NCBI GenBank assembly: GCA_947427385.1
Contig: CANEHT010000012.1
Coordinates: 1 to 38,289 of the forward strand
Reading direction: 5' to 3'
Source: an uncultured Clostridia bacterium
Lineage (GTDB): Bacteria; Bacillota; Clostridia; Lachnospirales; CAMVHY01
DNA: 38,289 bases
This document shows positions 18,852-27,008 of the stretch, one piece after another. How positions within the stretch are numbered: position 1 is the first letter of the stretch; every line of letters starts with the position of its first letter. Made by a program: the position numbers and the translations under genes. The notes beneath the pieces were generated by a model that was given only the letters and a program-made list of their open reading frames with translations, ran no database searches and had not been told where the DNA came from.

Positions 18852-19201
18852 AAAATCATTTTTATAGCGGCAATTATTATAAAGACGGTAAAAATTTTTT
18901 TAAGATTAGAGTTAGATATTTTATTTAAGAAGTTAGCACCAATAAATCCACCGACTATTCCTCCTAAACTTATTAGTATTACCATAGACCAATTAAGTTG
19001 AAAATTTTTTATCATAATAAATGAGCTCGAGATACATAGTGGGAGGATAATAGCAGTAGTAGTAGCATGAGATTTTTTTAATTCGGTATTAAAAAATTTT
19101 TGAAGTATCGGGATTAAAATCATCCCACCTCCCGCACCAAATAAACCATTAATAAAACCAATAATGAAACCGAAAGTAGCAGACTTAATTAATTTTCGCA
19201 A
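18848..19201 (-). CDS. Half-size TSUP (TauE/SafE) family membrane protein, first of a pair
   Basis: A 117-aa protein from the TTG at 19201, chosen because GAGGCG lies 7 nt upstream. The frame is open further up to 19252 but without a ribosome site. It has the glycine-rich TSUP motif (GLFGAGGGMILIPIL) and four hydrophobic segments. With this start both halves are 117 aa. This looks like an original two-gene arrangement rather than a frameshifted single gene, because the second half has its own ATG and each half has a complete motif. Confidence 0.8.
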   Translation of the reverse strand: MRKLIKSATFGFIIGFINGLFGAGGGMILIPILQKFFNTELKKSHATTTAIILPLCISSSFIMIKNFQLNWSMVILISLGGIVGGFIGANFLNKISNSNLKKIFTVFIIIAAIKMIL

Positions 19202-19278
19202 AGTGTTTCGCCTCAAATTTATTATCTCTGTTTTTAAAAAATATATTAGCACGAAAAAATTTTATTTAACTAAAAAAA

Positions 19279-19307
19279 TTGTTTTATCTCCATTTATATT
19301 GTATAAT
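19279..19307 (+). promoter_or_regulatory. Promoter of the OTU-domain gene
   Basis: TTGTTT (19279-19284) and a perfect TATAAT (19302-19307) are separated by 17 bp. The ATG is about 40 nt downstream, after GAAGGTGAG. Confidence 0.75.
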
Positions 19308-19347
19308 TTATAAAAGAGATAATGGATTTTTAAAGAAGGTGAGTTTT

Positions 19348-22300
19348 ATGATAGCACCTGTGAATGAAAACGAAAATGATAATTTTAATTTAGTACGTAG
19401 AATTTTTGATTATTTTCCCACTTTGATAAAACAAGCCGAAGTTTGTAAAAAAAATTTTGAGAAAGATGTTGAGTCAATAAAAAAATCAGTTTATAAAGAA
19501 AGAAATATTTCTGAAAAAGAGATTATTGAAGAAAAAGTAATTATTACAGATGAAGTTTTTACAGAAATTTTAAATCGAGCGAATGAGAGTCAATCTAAAA
19601 AACAACTTGAGGATGTAATAAATGCAATAAAATCGACAGTAAATTTTACAAATCTTTTAGAAGTAAATATGTCGGAAATAACAAGAGAAAATTTTGATAA
19701 TGATGAATTTTGGAATGGAAATAATTTTTCAAATGAAAATAAAGTTGTTATCAAAAATATTATTTCTGAATGCAGTAAGTTACAAATTGCTTTAGATGCG
19801 AAAAGATTTGGAAATGAAATGCTTGGTCTATTTAAATTTGTATTGTTAAATGATTTTGAGATTTTTTTAGACAGTCTTTATGAAAATGTAAAAAGTAAAC
19901 AAGCTGATGAACAAATGCAAACGAGTTTATCAAATTACAAGACTATTTTAAGTGATACTAATAATTTTCAAAAGTTAAATGGTTTGTTAAGTAGCGTTAA
20001 TGAACTTTATGATGAATTTTCGAATGAAAAAGAACAATATGAGATAGTTAAATTTGAATTGGAAGTTCGTAAAAAAATTGCTAATGGACTTACTGATAAA
20101 ACTGCGCTTATTGAAAATAAAGAAAAATTTATAAAAAGAATTTGGGAATTAAAAAAGAATTCTCCAAATGATATTTTTATGGCATTAAAAATAATATCAG
20201 CGAGGAAAAAAATATATTCAGGAGCTATAAAAGAAAATAAGGATAATGAATTTTATGTAAGTTTTGATATGCAAAAAGGTTTTATTATAATTGTAGAAAA
20301 TATAGTTTATTTCGATGTTAATATAGGGATAAGTGATAGAAATTTAGGTTATTCTCATCCAGATGGCTCTTGCCTTATTCATTCACTTTTAGCATTTTTA
20401 CCTCAAGAAATAGTTGATGCTATTGTAGATTATGCAATAAAAAATAATATATTGTGTCCTACAATTCAGGGTTATTTTGTAAAAGATGGGCAAACGACAA
20501 TTTTTGATATAATAATTAAATATAGAATTGCAGGAGAAATGGGAGAAAATAAAGATTTAGTTATTTGTGTGCGTGCTGCAATTGCGAGAAAAATGATTGA
20601 AATGAATAATAATTCTGTAAATGGAATTGAAAACGAGCTATTAGCTGTTTTGGGAATTACTAATGGTGGATATATTGAAGCTAGTTATATAATTTTTAAT
20701 GCTATTGCAGAATTGACAGGTTATTCAGTGGCAGTTTTATTTCAAAGAAAAGAATATGGTACAACAACAGAAAGATTTTGTTATTCTTTGCCAAATGGAA
20801 ATACTTATAAAAAAAATATTATGCAATATTCTGCTTCTGCTGCAAACGAATTAGAATTGCAGCATGTAAGCCGTAGATGTAGATATGATACATATTTTTT
20901 TATTCAAGAAATTATTGATTCACTTGGAAATGATTCTGGAAATTATGCAGTTTTATCTGGAGAAAAAGTTATATTAATTAGAGGTTTCATAAATCACTAC
21001 GTACCTGTTCAGTCAAATAATTTTAAAGGACGATTTACAGAAGGAATTTTTAATCCAATTAATTTTCCAGAAAAACAAAGCAAATTAGCTTATTACTATC
21101 TTAATGTGCAAGGGAATGAAAATGTTTATAGAACTAGAGTGAATGAATTATTTAAAAGAGCAAATATGTCAATATTTTCTCCTAAAGAAAGAGAAAATTA
21201 TTTTTCATATCTTGTGTTGAATGATCCTTTGATATCTAATCACTTTAATCTTTCATTAAGAACTGAACCTCAGAAAAAAATAGATGAGTTTCAAATAAAT
21301 TTGAACAATAAATTAAATGAAATGAAAAAAAATGTAGAAAAAGAATTAAATGGTTTAATAAGTAATTTTCAAAAAAATGTATTTCAAACACCTGAAGAAA
21401 GAAATAGTTATATAGATGATGCACGTGATAATAGTGTAGAAAAAATATTACTTATTGATTTTTTTGGCTATTGTATAATAAAAATAGTAATTAATAATAA
21501 TAATATTGAAGATGAAAATAATATTGACTATGGGAATGAATTTAATAAATACAAATCAGTAGTTGATTTAAATTCAAAAATAACTTTTAATGAATTGACT
21601 GATAAATTTGCAAATGAATATAAACAATTAACGAAAATGCTGGATGAATTTAAACTGAATGAATTTAAATTGGAATTGCAAAAGTTAAAAGATATTGAAA
21701 CAACAACAAAAAATGTAGAGTTTGAGAAATTAGCAAAGGAAAATTATACAAATTCAAAAAGTAAAATTGAAACTATTTGTAATAAAATGGAACGTGCTCC
21801 AGAAATAAAAATTTATAATAGCAATTTAATACCAAAAAATACTCAAAGTACAGGAATAAGTTCATTTTTTCTTTCAATTTTAGATTGTATTACACCGGAA
21901 GAATTTAATGAGACAAGAATATATGTTGATATTAATGATAAAGAATTTAAAATAGATAATGTACAAAAGACAGTTTTGAATTGGCTTAATGATTCAGATG
22001 AGAATTTTTCAACACCGGAAATTTATTTGCGTGCGTATGTAATTTTAAAATGTAATGATGAAAATTTAAATAACTATCTTGAAATAATATTAAATCATGA
22101 AAAAGATAAAAATATAGATTTGACAAATTTTGATTTCTTTAAGCTAATTTCACAAGTTTTAGAAAAACCAATTTTAATTGTTAGTCCCGGAACAGATAAA
22201 GTTAAATCAGGATATTGTTATGTAAAATCAGAAGATAAGAAAATTGAGTTAGAAGAATGTGTAAAAAAATTATCAGAACTTTCGCAAGATGAAGTAAAAA

Positions 22301-24024
22301 GTACAAATGAAAAAATTAATGCTATCTTAAAGAATTCTGCAGAAAAAGAATGTATTTGTATTCATTGTTCAAATGGAAATAATTTTGCTCCTATTGGATT
22401 TGATACAGATATAGATAAATTTGGTATGATGATTTTATATAATGAAAAAAATATAAGACTTAGGGTAAATAATTTTTTATATAATTTTGGTGAAAAATTT
22501 CCAAAAGATTTTTTTGAAAATAATGATATAAGACTTTTAAGAACGATAGCTTTATTAGGTGAAATTTTAACGAAAAAAGAAATAGAAAATTTGAAATTAT
22601 ATTTTATTGATAACGATAATTTTTCGCAAGAAAAATTTAAAAAATTTATAATACGTATTCATCCTAATAATTGCAATTTTTTTAAAGAATCACATTTTTT
22701 AATTTTTGTTTTAGCAAATTCTTTTAATAATAATCTTTCTTATTCTTCAACGCAAAAATTATTTCAGATTGAACCTATAGAAAAATTTTTGCCATCAGAT
22801 ATATATGATGAATTTCTGAATAATTTTCTTAAAATTGATAAAGTATCTCAGGAAAAAATAATAAATTTATTAATCGATTATAAAGAAAATACTCAATATG
22901 TTTTGTTACTTATTTTAGATTTAATGAAAATGTTAAATAAAAATGAATTTAATTTCCAAAATTTAGAAGTTTATTTAGGAGTTTTATTTGATGAAGCTAA
23001 TATAAATTATTTTATTTCACAGCAAAAAAATATTGAAGAAAAAAATTATAAATTGATTTCACGATTAAGAATAGATGAAAATTTAAAATCTGATTTTTTC
23101 AAAAAAATTCATTTTTTAAGTTTAGAAGAATTAAATTTGTTAGAGAAAATTATTTTAAACACTGGACAAAATGCAACTGCCTTATTAAAGTTACCTATTA
23201 AATATTTTCAAGATGTTACTAAAAAATTTATGAAATGGAAGAATTTTTTACGGATTAATAAATTTAGCGAAAGACAAATTAGAAACATGGAAAATAAATT
23301 TATTAATGAAAAATTAAACGTCAAAAATTTTGTTGTAAAAAAATTTTCAACTGAAATGGATATGATGCAAAAAAATTATTTATTAATTTCTAACAAAGAT
23401 AAAAGAGATTATTATTCAAATCCAATTGAATACATCAAAAATTTTCAAAAAAAATTTAAAGAGTTAAATGTATTATTTGAAAAATTGCCTAAAAATTTGT
23501 TTGAAAATTTTGAAGAATTATTGAATGTATACAATGACAAAGATTTTATTGATAAATGTGTGATGCTTTTAGAATCAGAAGGAAATATTAATTTGGCTAA
23601 AATTTTTAAATCAGTGTTTGAAGTTAAAAAAATTTTATCCAAAGTCAGAAGGCGAGATAGAGAAGTAGTAAGAAATTTTTTTGCCAATACTTTCAATCAT
23701 TCATTATATTATGAAAGCTTTAATTATAATGGTTTTAAAAATTACACTTGTGTTTTTATGAAAGAATATAGTAAAAATCCAAGTGTATTCTTATATAAAA
23801 TAGTAAATTTGAGAAAAGCATTATTAGATAATAAAAGTTCTATTAGTTTTAATAAATATTTTGATGGCTACGATGCCGAAGAACAATGTAATTTACTTTA
23901 TTTATGTAGTGAATTTCTTCCTAAAAATAGATCAGAAAGTGTATTTAGTAAAATTGATAAAAGTATAAAAAAAATGGGAGAAGAAAAACCGCTGTTAGAA
24001 GCACCAGATGTAAATCTAATTTGA
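19348..24024 (+). CDS. 1558-aa protein with an OTU-type cysteine protease (deubiquitinase-like) domain and a second, degenerate OTU-like copy
   Basis: The ATG at 19348 follows AAGGTGAG; the frame is open further upstream without a ribosome site. Residues 1-320 are helical. Residues about 325-565 match the OTU pattern: HPDGSCLIHSLLAFL with candidate nucleophile C342 and D339; an ICVRAAIARKM helix; a GGYIEASYIIFNAIAELTGYS segment like the family's GG-x-x-E-x-x-A-L-A; and NHYVPV with candidate His H550. Residues about 830-1020 repeat the layout without the catalytic residues (S838 where Cys is expected, N1012 for His). The remainder is helical, with FSQEKF, LSLEEL and FSERQI helix starts like those in the giant protein. 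No signal peptide or membrane segment was seen. OTU enzymes cleave ubiquitin, so a eukaryotic target is inferred, not shown. Confidence 0.8.
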   Translation: MIAPVNENENDNFNLVRRIFDYFPTLIKQAEVCKKNFEKDVESIKKSVYKERNISEKEIIEEKVIITDEVFTEILNRANESQSKKQLEDVINAIKSTVNFTNLLEVNMSEITRENFDNDEFWNGNNFSNENKVVIKNIISECSKLQIALDAKRFGNEMLGLFKFVLLNDFEIFLDSLYENVKSKQADEQMQTSLSNYKTILSDTNNFQKLNGLLSSVNELYDEFSNEKEQYEIVKFELEVRKKIANGLTDKTALIENKEKFIKRIWELKKNSPNDIFMALKIISARKKIYSGAIKENKDNEFYVSFDMQKGFIIIVENIVYFDVNIGISDRNLGYSHPDGSCLIHSLLAFLPQEIVDAIVDYAIKNNILCPTIQGYFVKDGQTTIFDIIIKYRIAGEMGENKDLVICVRAAIARKMIEMNNNSVNGIENELLAVLGITNGGYIEASYIIFNAIAELTGYSVAVLFQRKEYGTTTERFCYSLPNGNTYKKNIMQYSASAANELELQHVSRRCRYDTYFFIQEIIDSLGNDSGNYAVLSGEKVILIRGFINHYVPVQSNNFKGRFTEGIFNPINFPEKQSKLAYYYLNVQGNENVYRTRVNELFKRANMSIFSPKERENYFSYLVLNDPLISNHFNLSLRTEPQKKIDEFQINLNNKLNEMKKNVEKELNGLISNFQKNVFQTPEERNSYIDDARDNSVEKILLIDFFGYCIIKIVINNNNIEDENNIDYGNEFNKYKSVVDLNSKITFNELTDKFANEYKQLTKMLDEFKLNEFKLELQKLKDIETTTKNVEFEKLAKENYTNSKSKIETICNKMERAPEIKIYNSNLIPKNTQSTGISSFFLSILDCITPEEFNETRIYVDINDKEFKIDNVQKTVLNWLNDSDENFSTPEIYLRAYVILKCNDENLNNYLEIILNHEKDKNIDLTNFDFFKLISQVLEKPILIVSPGTDKVKSGYCYVKSEDKKIELEECVKKLSELSQDEVKSTNEKINAILKNSAEKECICIHCSNGNNFAPIGFDTDIDKFGMMILYNEKNIRLRVNNFLYNFGEKFPKDFFENNDIRLLRTIALLGEILTKKEIENLKLYFIDNDNFSQEKFKKFIIRIHPNNCNFFKESHFLIFVLANSFNNNLSYSSTQKLFQIEPIEKFLPSDIYDEFLNNFLKIDKVSQEKIINLLIDYKENTQYVLLLILDLMKMLNKNEFNFQNLEVYLGVLFDEANINYFISQQKNIEEKNYKLISRLRIDENLKSDFFKKIHFLSLEELNLLEKIILNTGQNATALLKLPIKYFQDVTKKFMKWKNFLRINKFSERQIRNMENKFINEKLNVKNFVVKKFSTEMDMMQKNYLLISNKDKRDYYSNPIEYIKNFQKKFKELNVLFEKLPKNLFENFEELLNVYNDKDFIDKCVMLLESEGNINLAKIFKSVFEVKKILSKVRRRDREVVRNFFANTFNHSLYYESFNYNGFKNYTCVFMKEYSKNPSVFLYKIVNLRKALLDNKSSISFNKYFDGYDAEEQCNLLYLCSEFLPKNRSESVFSKIDKSIKKMGEEKPLLEAPDVNLI

Positions 24025-24693
24025 AGAAATTAAAGTTTCTGCCTGAGATTTTCGTAAATAAAACGGTAAAAAATTTTCGTATGAAAAAATGCTTTTGGAT
24101 TCCGAAAGCATTTTTTTTGCGTATAACAAAACACTTTTTGCTGATTGTAAATTTAAATTTTCTGGTGCGAGCAAAAAGTTTGCGTCAATTAATTTTTCTT
24201 TATTAACTTCAACGCCATCGCCCAAAAATATTTTTTCATGTTCAAATTTTTTTGCGCGCTCAATTATTTCATCTATACTGCAATTCAAATATTCTGAAAT
24301 TCTTTGACCGTTTTCATAAATTGCGCAATAAACTTGATTACGACGTGCGTCCATTATCGGAATAATTATTTTATCCGGCGCAAATATATTCATTGCCATT
24401 GCATCAAGTGTTGGTACATTTATTATTGAAATATTTAGTGCGTGTGCAAAAGCTTTTGCAGTTGCCGCGCCAATTTTTATGCCCGTAAATGAACCTGGGC
24501 CTGATGAACACGCAACGTAATTTATTTCATTTGGTTGCATGTCTAACATCTTTAGCAAATCATTTATCATTGGCAATAATGTTTGAGAATGAGTGTAGCC
24601 CGCATTTAAATTTATTTCGCCTAAAATTTTTTCTGAATTTCCAATTGCAACTGCTGCCGTTTTACCCGTTGTTTCTATCGCTAATATATTCAT
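24016..24693 (-). CDS. tsaB: tRNA t6A biosynthesis protein TsaB
   Basis: A 225-aa ASKHA-fold partner of TsaD in the complex that transfers threonylcarbamoyl to A37 of ANN-decoding tRNAs. It opens with MNILAIETTGKTAAVAI, then has the THSQTLLPMI and CSSGPGSFTGIKIG motifs, and LDAMAMN and MDARRNQVY further on. Length is normal. The ATG follows GTGAGGG at 8 nt. It has its own promoter, divergent from ffh. The last 9 bp overlap the end of the convergent OTU gene. Confidence 0.95.
   Translation of the reverse strand: MNILAIETTGKTAAVAIGNSEKILGEINLNAGYTHSQTLLPMINDLLKMLDMQPNEINYVACSSGPGSFTGIKIGAATAKAFAHALNISIINVPTLDAMAMNIFAPDKIIIPIMDARRNQVYCAIYENGQRISEYLNCSIDEIIERAKKFEHEKIFLGDGVEVNKEKLIDANFLLAPENLNLQSAKSVLLYAKKMLSESKSIFSYENFLPFYLRKSQAETLISSN
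24084..24118 (+). terminator. Intrinsic terminator of the OTU gene, inside the tsaB coding region
   Basis: A 12-bp stem (24084-24095 with 24105-24116), a 9-nt loop and a T8 tail reading rightward lie about 60 bp past the OTU stop codon. It falls within the antisense of convergent tsaB. Confidence 0.75.
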
Positions 24694-24742
24694 TGTTTTT
24701 CCCTCACTAAAAATTTTTTCGTTAGCTTCTTAATTTTTAACT

Positions 24743-24772
24743 ATTATATGAAAAATGATTTGCCTTTTTCAA
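24743..24772 (-). promoter_or_regulatory. tsaB promoter
   Basis: On the minus strand, TTGAAA (24772-24767) and TATAAT (24748-24743) are 18 bp apart, about 50 nt upstream of the tsaB ATG. Confidence 0.7.
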
Positions 24773-24777
24773 TTTTA

Positions 24778-24806
24778 TTGATTTAGTTCGCTTTTTCATT
24801 TAAAAT
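24778..24806 (+). promoter_or_regulatory. ffh operon promoter
   Basis: TTGATT (24778-24783) and TAAAAT (24801-24806) are 17 bp apart, immediately upstream of ffh and back-to-back with the tsaB promoter. The leader before ffh would be very short. Confidence 0.55.
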
Positions 24807-24823
24807 TAATAAAAAATAGGGAA

Positions 24824-26152
24824 GTGGTACAAATTTTATTCGATAATATTTCTAATAAGTTTCAGGATATTTTTAAAAATTTACGGCGTAAAGGTACTTT
24901 AACTGAAAACGATATTAAGTCCGCAATGCGTGATGTTAAAATTGCGCTCTTAGATGCCGATGTTAATTTCAAAGTCGTTAAGCAATTTATTAATACTGTT
25001 TCTGAAAAAGCTTTGGGCAATGAAATCATGCAAAGTTTATCGCCCGGTCAACAAATTATTAAAATTGTTAATGACGAATTGATAAATATTTTAGGAACGA
25101 CGCCCGCTCGTTTAACTTTCTCATCTTCTTCATTAACCGTTTATATGTTAGTTGGATTACAAGGTGCCGGAAAAACTACGGCTGCTGGAAAATTAGCGTT
25201 GATGTTAAAAAAACAAGGTAAAAAAGTTTTACTTATTGCTGCTGATACTTATCGGCCTGCCGCAATTAAACAACTACAAGTTTTTGGTGAAAAAAATTCT
25301 GTGGACGTATTTGCATTGGAAGATAAAAATTCGCCCGTTAAAATTGCTGCGGACGGAATTTCTTATGCATTGACAAATAATTTCAATGTTGCTATAATAG
25401 ACACCGCTGGGCGTTTGAATTTTGATGAACAATTAATGAATGAGTTGCTCGAAATGAAAAAAGTTGTGCGCCCGCAGGAAATTTTATTGGTTTTGGATTC
25501 AATGATTGGCCAGGAAGCCGTTAATATCGCTCAAAGTTTTAATGACCAAATCGGTATCGATGGTATTATTATGACTAAACTCGATAGTGATACGCGTGGT
25601 GGCGCAATGCTCTCCGTTCGTGCCGTTACTCAAAAACCTATAAAATTTATTGGTGTTGGTGAGAAGCCTGAAGATTTAGAACAGTTCTATCCCGATCGTA
25701 TTGCTTCACGAATTTTAGGTATGGGTGATATCTTATCCGTTATCGAAAAAGCTCAAGCTTCTTTCGATGACGATATGGAAGATGTACAAAAAAAATTCTT
25801 GACAAATGAATTTGATCTCCAGGATTTCTATAAGCAATTGAAAAATGTCAAAAAGTTAGGTCCCGCAAAAAATTTGTTGAAAATGATTCCTGGTTTATCA
25901 AATTTGAATTTGGATAACTTAGAGCCTGATGAAAAAATTTACGCTAGAATTGAGTCAATAATTTTATCTATGACCCCTCAGGAACGTAAAAATCCGCAAA
26001 TTATTAATGGCTCTCGGAAAAAACGTATCGCTAACGGCTCCGGCCGTACTATAAATGACGTTAATGTTTTACTGAAACGCTTCAGTGATACTAAAAAAAT
26101 GATTAAAATGTTTACTTCTAATAAAAAATCTCTCTTCAATTTCTTTAAATAA
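24824..26152 (+). CDS. ffh: Signal recognition particle GTPase Ffh
   Basis: A protein of about 442 aa that binds SRP RNA and signal sequences and delivers ribosomes to the membrane. It has the N domain, then the GTPase motifs GLQGAGKTT, DTYRPAAIKQL, DTAGR, TKLD and the GVGEKPEDLE region, and ends in the M domain with GSGRTINDVN. The start is uncertain. GTG 24824 lies inside the only SD-like string (GGGAAGTGG), so a non-standard ATT at 24833, in frame and properly spaced, is possible. First gene of ffh-rpsP-khpA. Codon use has more C-ending codons than the giant genes, as expected for high expression. Confidence 0.96.
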   Translation: MVQILFDNISNKFQDIFKNLRRKGTLTENDIKSAMRDVKIALLDADVNFKVVKQFINTVSEKALGNEIMQSLSPGQQIIKIVNDELINILGTTPARLTFSSSSLTVYMLVGLQGAGKTTAAGKLALMLKKQGKKVLLIAADTYRPAAIKQLQVFGEKNSVDVFALEDKNSPVKIAADGISYALTNNFNVAIIDTAGRLNFDEQLMNELLEMKKVVRPQEILLVLDSMIGQEAVNIAQSFNDQIGIDGIIMTKLDSDTRGGAMLSVRAVTQKPIKFIGVGEKPEDLEQFYPDRIASRILGMGDILSVIEKAQASFDDDMEDVQKKFLTNEFDLQDFYKQLKNVKKLGPAKNLLKMIPGLSNLNLDNLEPDEKIYARIESIILSMTPQERKNPQIINGSRKKRIANGSGRTINDVNVLLKRFSDTKKMIKMFTSNKKSLFNFFK

Positions 26153-26172
26153 TTTAAAGGAGGTGAAGTTTA

Positions 26173-26415
26173 TTGTCTGTTAAAATTAGATTGCGTAGAG
26201 TTGGCGCTAAAAAAAATCCTTCTTATAAAATCGTTGTTGCTGATTCTCGTACCCCTCGTAATGGTAAAATTATCGCTCAAATCGGTTTCTATAACCCTAT
26301 GCCTAATCCTGCTGTTATCTCTATTAATTCAAGTGATGCCCATTATTGGCTCAGTAAAGGTGCTTTACCTACTGACTCCGTTCAAAAATTATTTAATACT
26401 GCCGGTGTAAATTAA
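26173..26415 (+). CDS. rpsP: 30S ribosomal protein S16
   Basis: An 80-aa small-subunit protein needed for assembly of the 16S body. It has the standard opening (KIRLRRVGAKKNPSYKIV), ADSRTPRNGK and IGFYNPM. It starts at TTG after a perfect AAAGGAGGTGA. It follows ffh by 20 nt, an order common in Firmicutes. Confidence 0.97.
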   Translation: MSVKIRLRRVGAKKNPSYKIVVADSRTPRNGKIIAQIGFYNPMPNPAVISINSSDAHYWLSKGALPTDSVQKLFNTAGVN

Positions 26416-26433
26416 TCTTAGGAGGAATTTCTT

Positions 26434-26667
26434 ATGAAAGATTTATTAGAAACTTTAGTTAAAAGCTTAGTCGATTATCCTGATAAAATCTCTGTTAACG
26501 AAATTAATGGCGAACAAACTACTATCTTAGAATTAAAGGTTTTACCTGAAGATATGGGAAAAGTTATTGGTAAAGAAGGCCGTATCGCTAAATCTATTCG
26601 TACTATTATAAAAGCTGCCGCTATGCATAACGGTAAAAGAGTTACTATCGAAATTATTCAAGCTTAG
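26434..26667 (+). CDS. khpA: KH-domain RNA-binding protein KhpA
   Basis: A 77-aa single KH-domain protein with the GxxG loop in VIGKEGRIAKSIRT. KhpA proteins bind RNA, often with KhpB/Jag, and affect cell elongation and small-RNA function in Firmicutes. The ATG follows TTAGGAGGA. The rimM and trmD genes that often come next are absent; the operon stops here at a palindrome and terminator. Confidence 0.93.
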   Translation: MKDLLETLVKSLVDYPDKISVNEINGEQTTILELKVLPEDMGKVIGKEGRIAKSIRTIIKAAAMHNGKRVTIEIIQA

Positions 26668-26686
26668 TTATAAATTCTTATAAATC

Positions 26687-26825
26687 AAGACCTTTACTTT
26701 TCTTGAAAGAAAAGTAAACAAAAGAACTTTAACAAAAAAAATCTTTGTGCATTTGCACAAAGATTTTTTATAAAGTTTCTTTTTTGTTTTACTTTTTTCT
26801 TTTCAAAGAAAAAAGTAAAGGTCTT
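26687..26825. repeat. Nested palindromic repeat between khpA and tRNA-Trp
   Basis: Outer arms 26687-26701 and 26811-26825 are 15-bp perfect inverted repeats. Each arm region is itself a palindrome (left TTTACTTTTCTTGA/AAGAAAAGTAAA; right similar with longer T/A runs). A terminator hairpin sits in the middle. A related palindrome occurs at 38122-38157, so this is probably a dispersed repeat family. Confidence 0.75.
26736..26769. terminator. Intrinsic terminator of ffh-rpsP-khpA
   Basis: A 15-bp perfect stem (26736-26750 with 26755-26769, core TCTTTGTGC/GCACAAAGA) has a 4-nt loop and T6 within the right arm. A-rich left flanks make it usable in both directions, so it may also stop leftward tRNA-Trp transcription. 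Confidence 0.88.
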
Positions 26826-26832
26826 AAAAAAA

Positions 26833-26905
26833 CAGGAGCAGTAGGACTCGAACCCACGACATTCGGTTTTGGAGACCGACGTTCTACCAACTGAACTATG
26901 CTCCT
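26833..26905 (-). tRNA. trnW: tRNA-Trp (CCA anticodon)
   Basis: The 73-nt minus-strand sequence folds as a cloverleaf: acceptor AGGAGCA/TGCTCCT, D arm GTTC/GAAC, anticodon stem TCGGT/ACCGA with loop CTCCAAA (anticodon CCA), and T arm GTGGG/CCTAC around TTCGAGT. The discriminator is G and the 3' CCA is not encoded. It is a single tRNA with its own promoter. Confidence 0.97.
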
Positions 26906-26915
26906 ACCGCAAATA

Positions 26916-26944
26916 ATTATATATTTGGAATAAAAATAAGTCAA
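26916..26944 (-). promoter_or_regulatory. tRNA-Trp promoter
   Basis: On the minus strand, TTGACT (26944-26939) and TATAAT (26921-26916) are exactly 17 bp apart, about 10 nt before the mature tRNA 5' end. Confidence 0.85.
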
Positions 26945-27008
26945 GAAATTTCTGATGAAAAATGCCCGGCAATAATATATAATCAAGAAAAAATATTGGA
27001 GGGTAATT

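Noticed and set aside
18498..19201. Single frameshifted TSUP pseudogene
   Set aside because: Each half has a complete glycine motif, its own start codon and equal length. The ATGA overlap is a normal coupled-gene arrangement.
26789..26986. Minus-strand 65-aa frame with QLVERRSPKPNVVGSSPTAP
   Set aside because: This is the translation of the tRNA-Trp gene, a classic false ORF.
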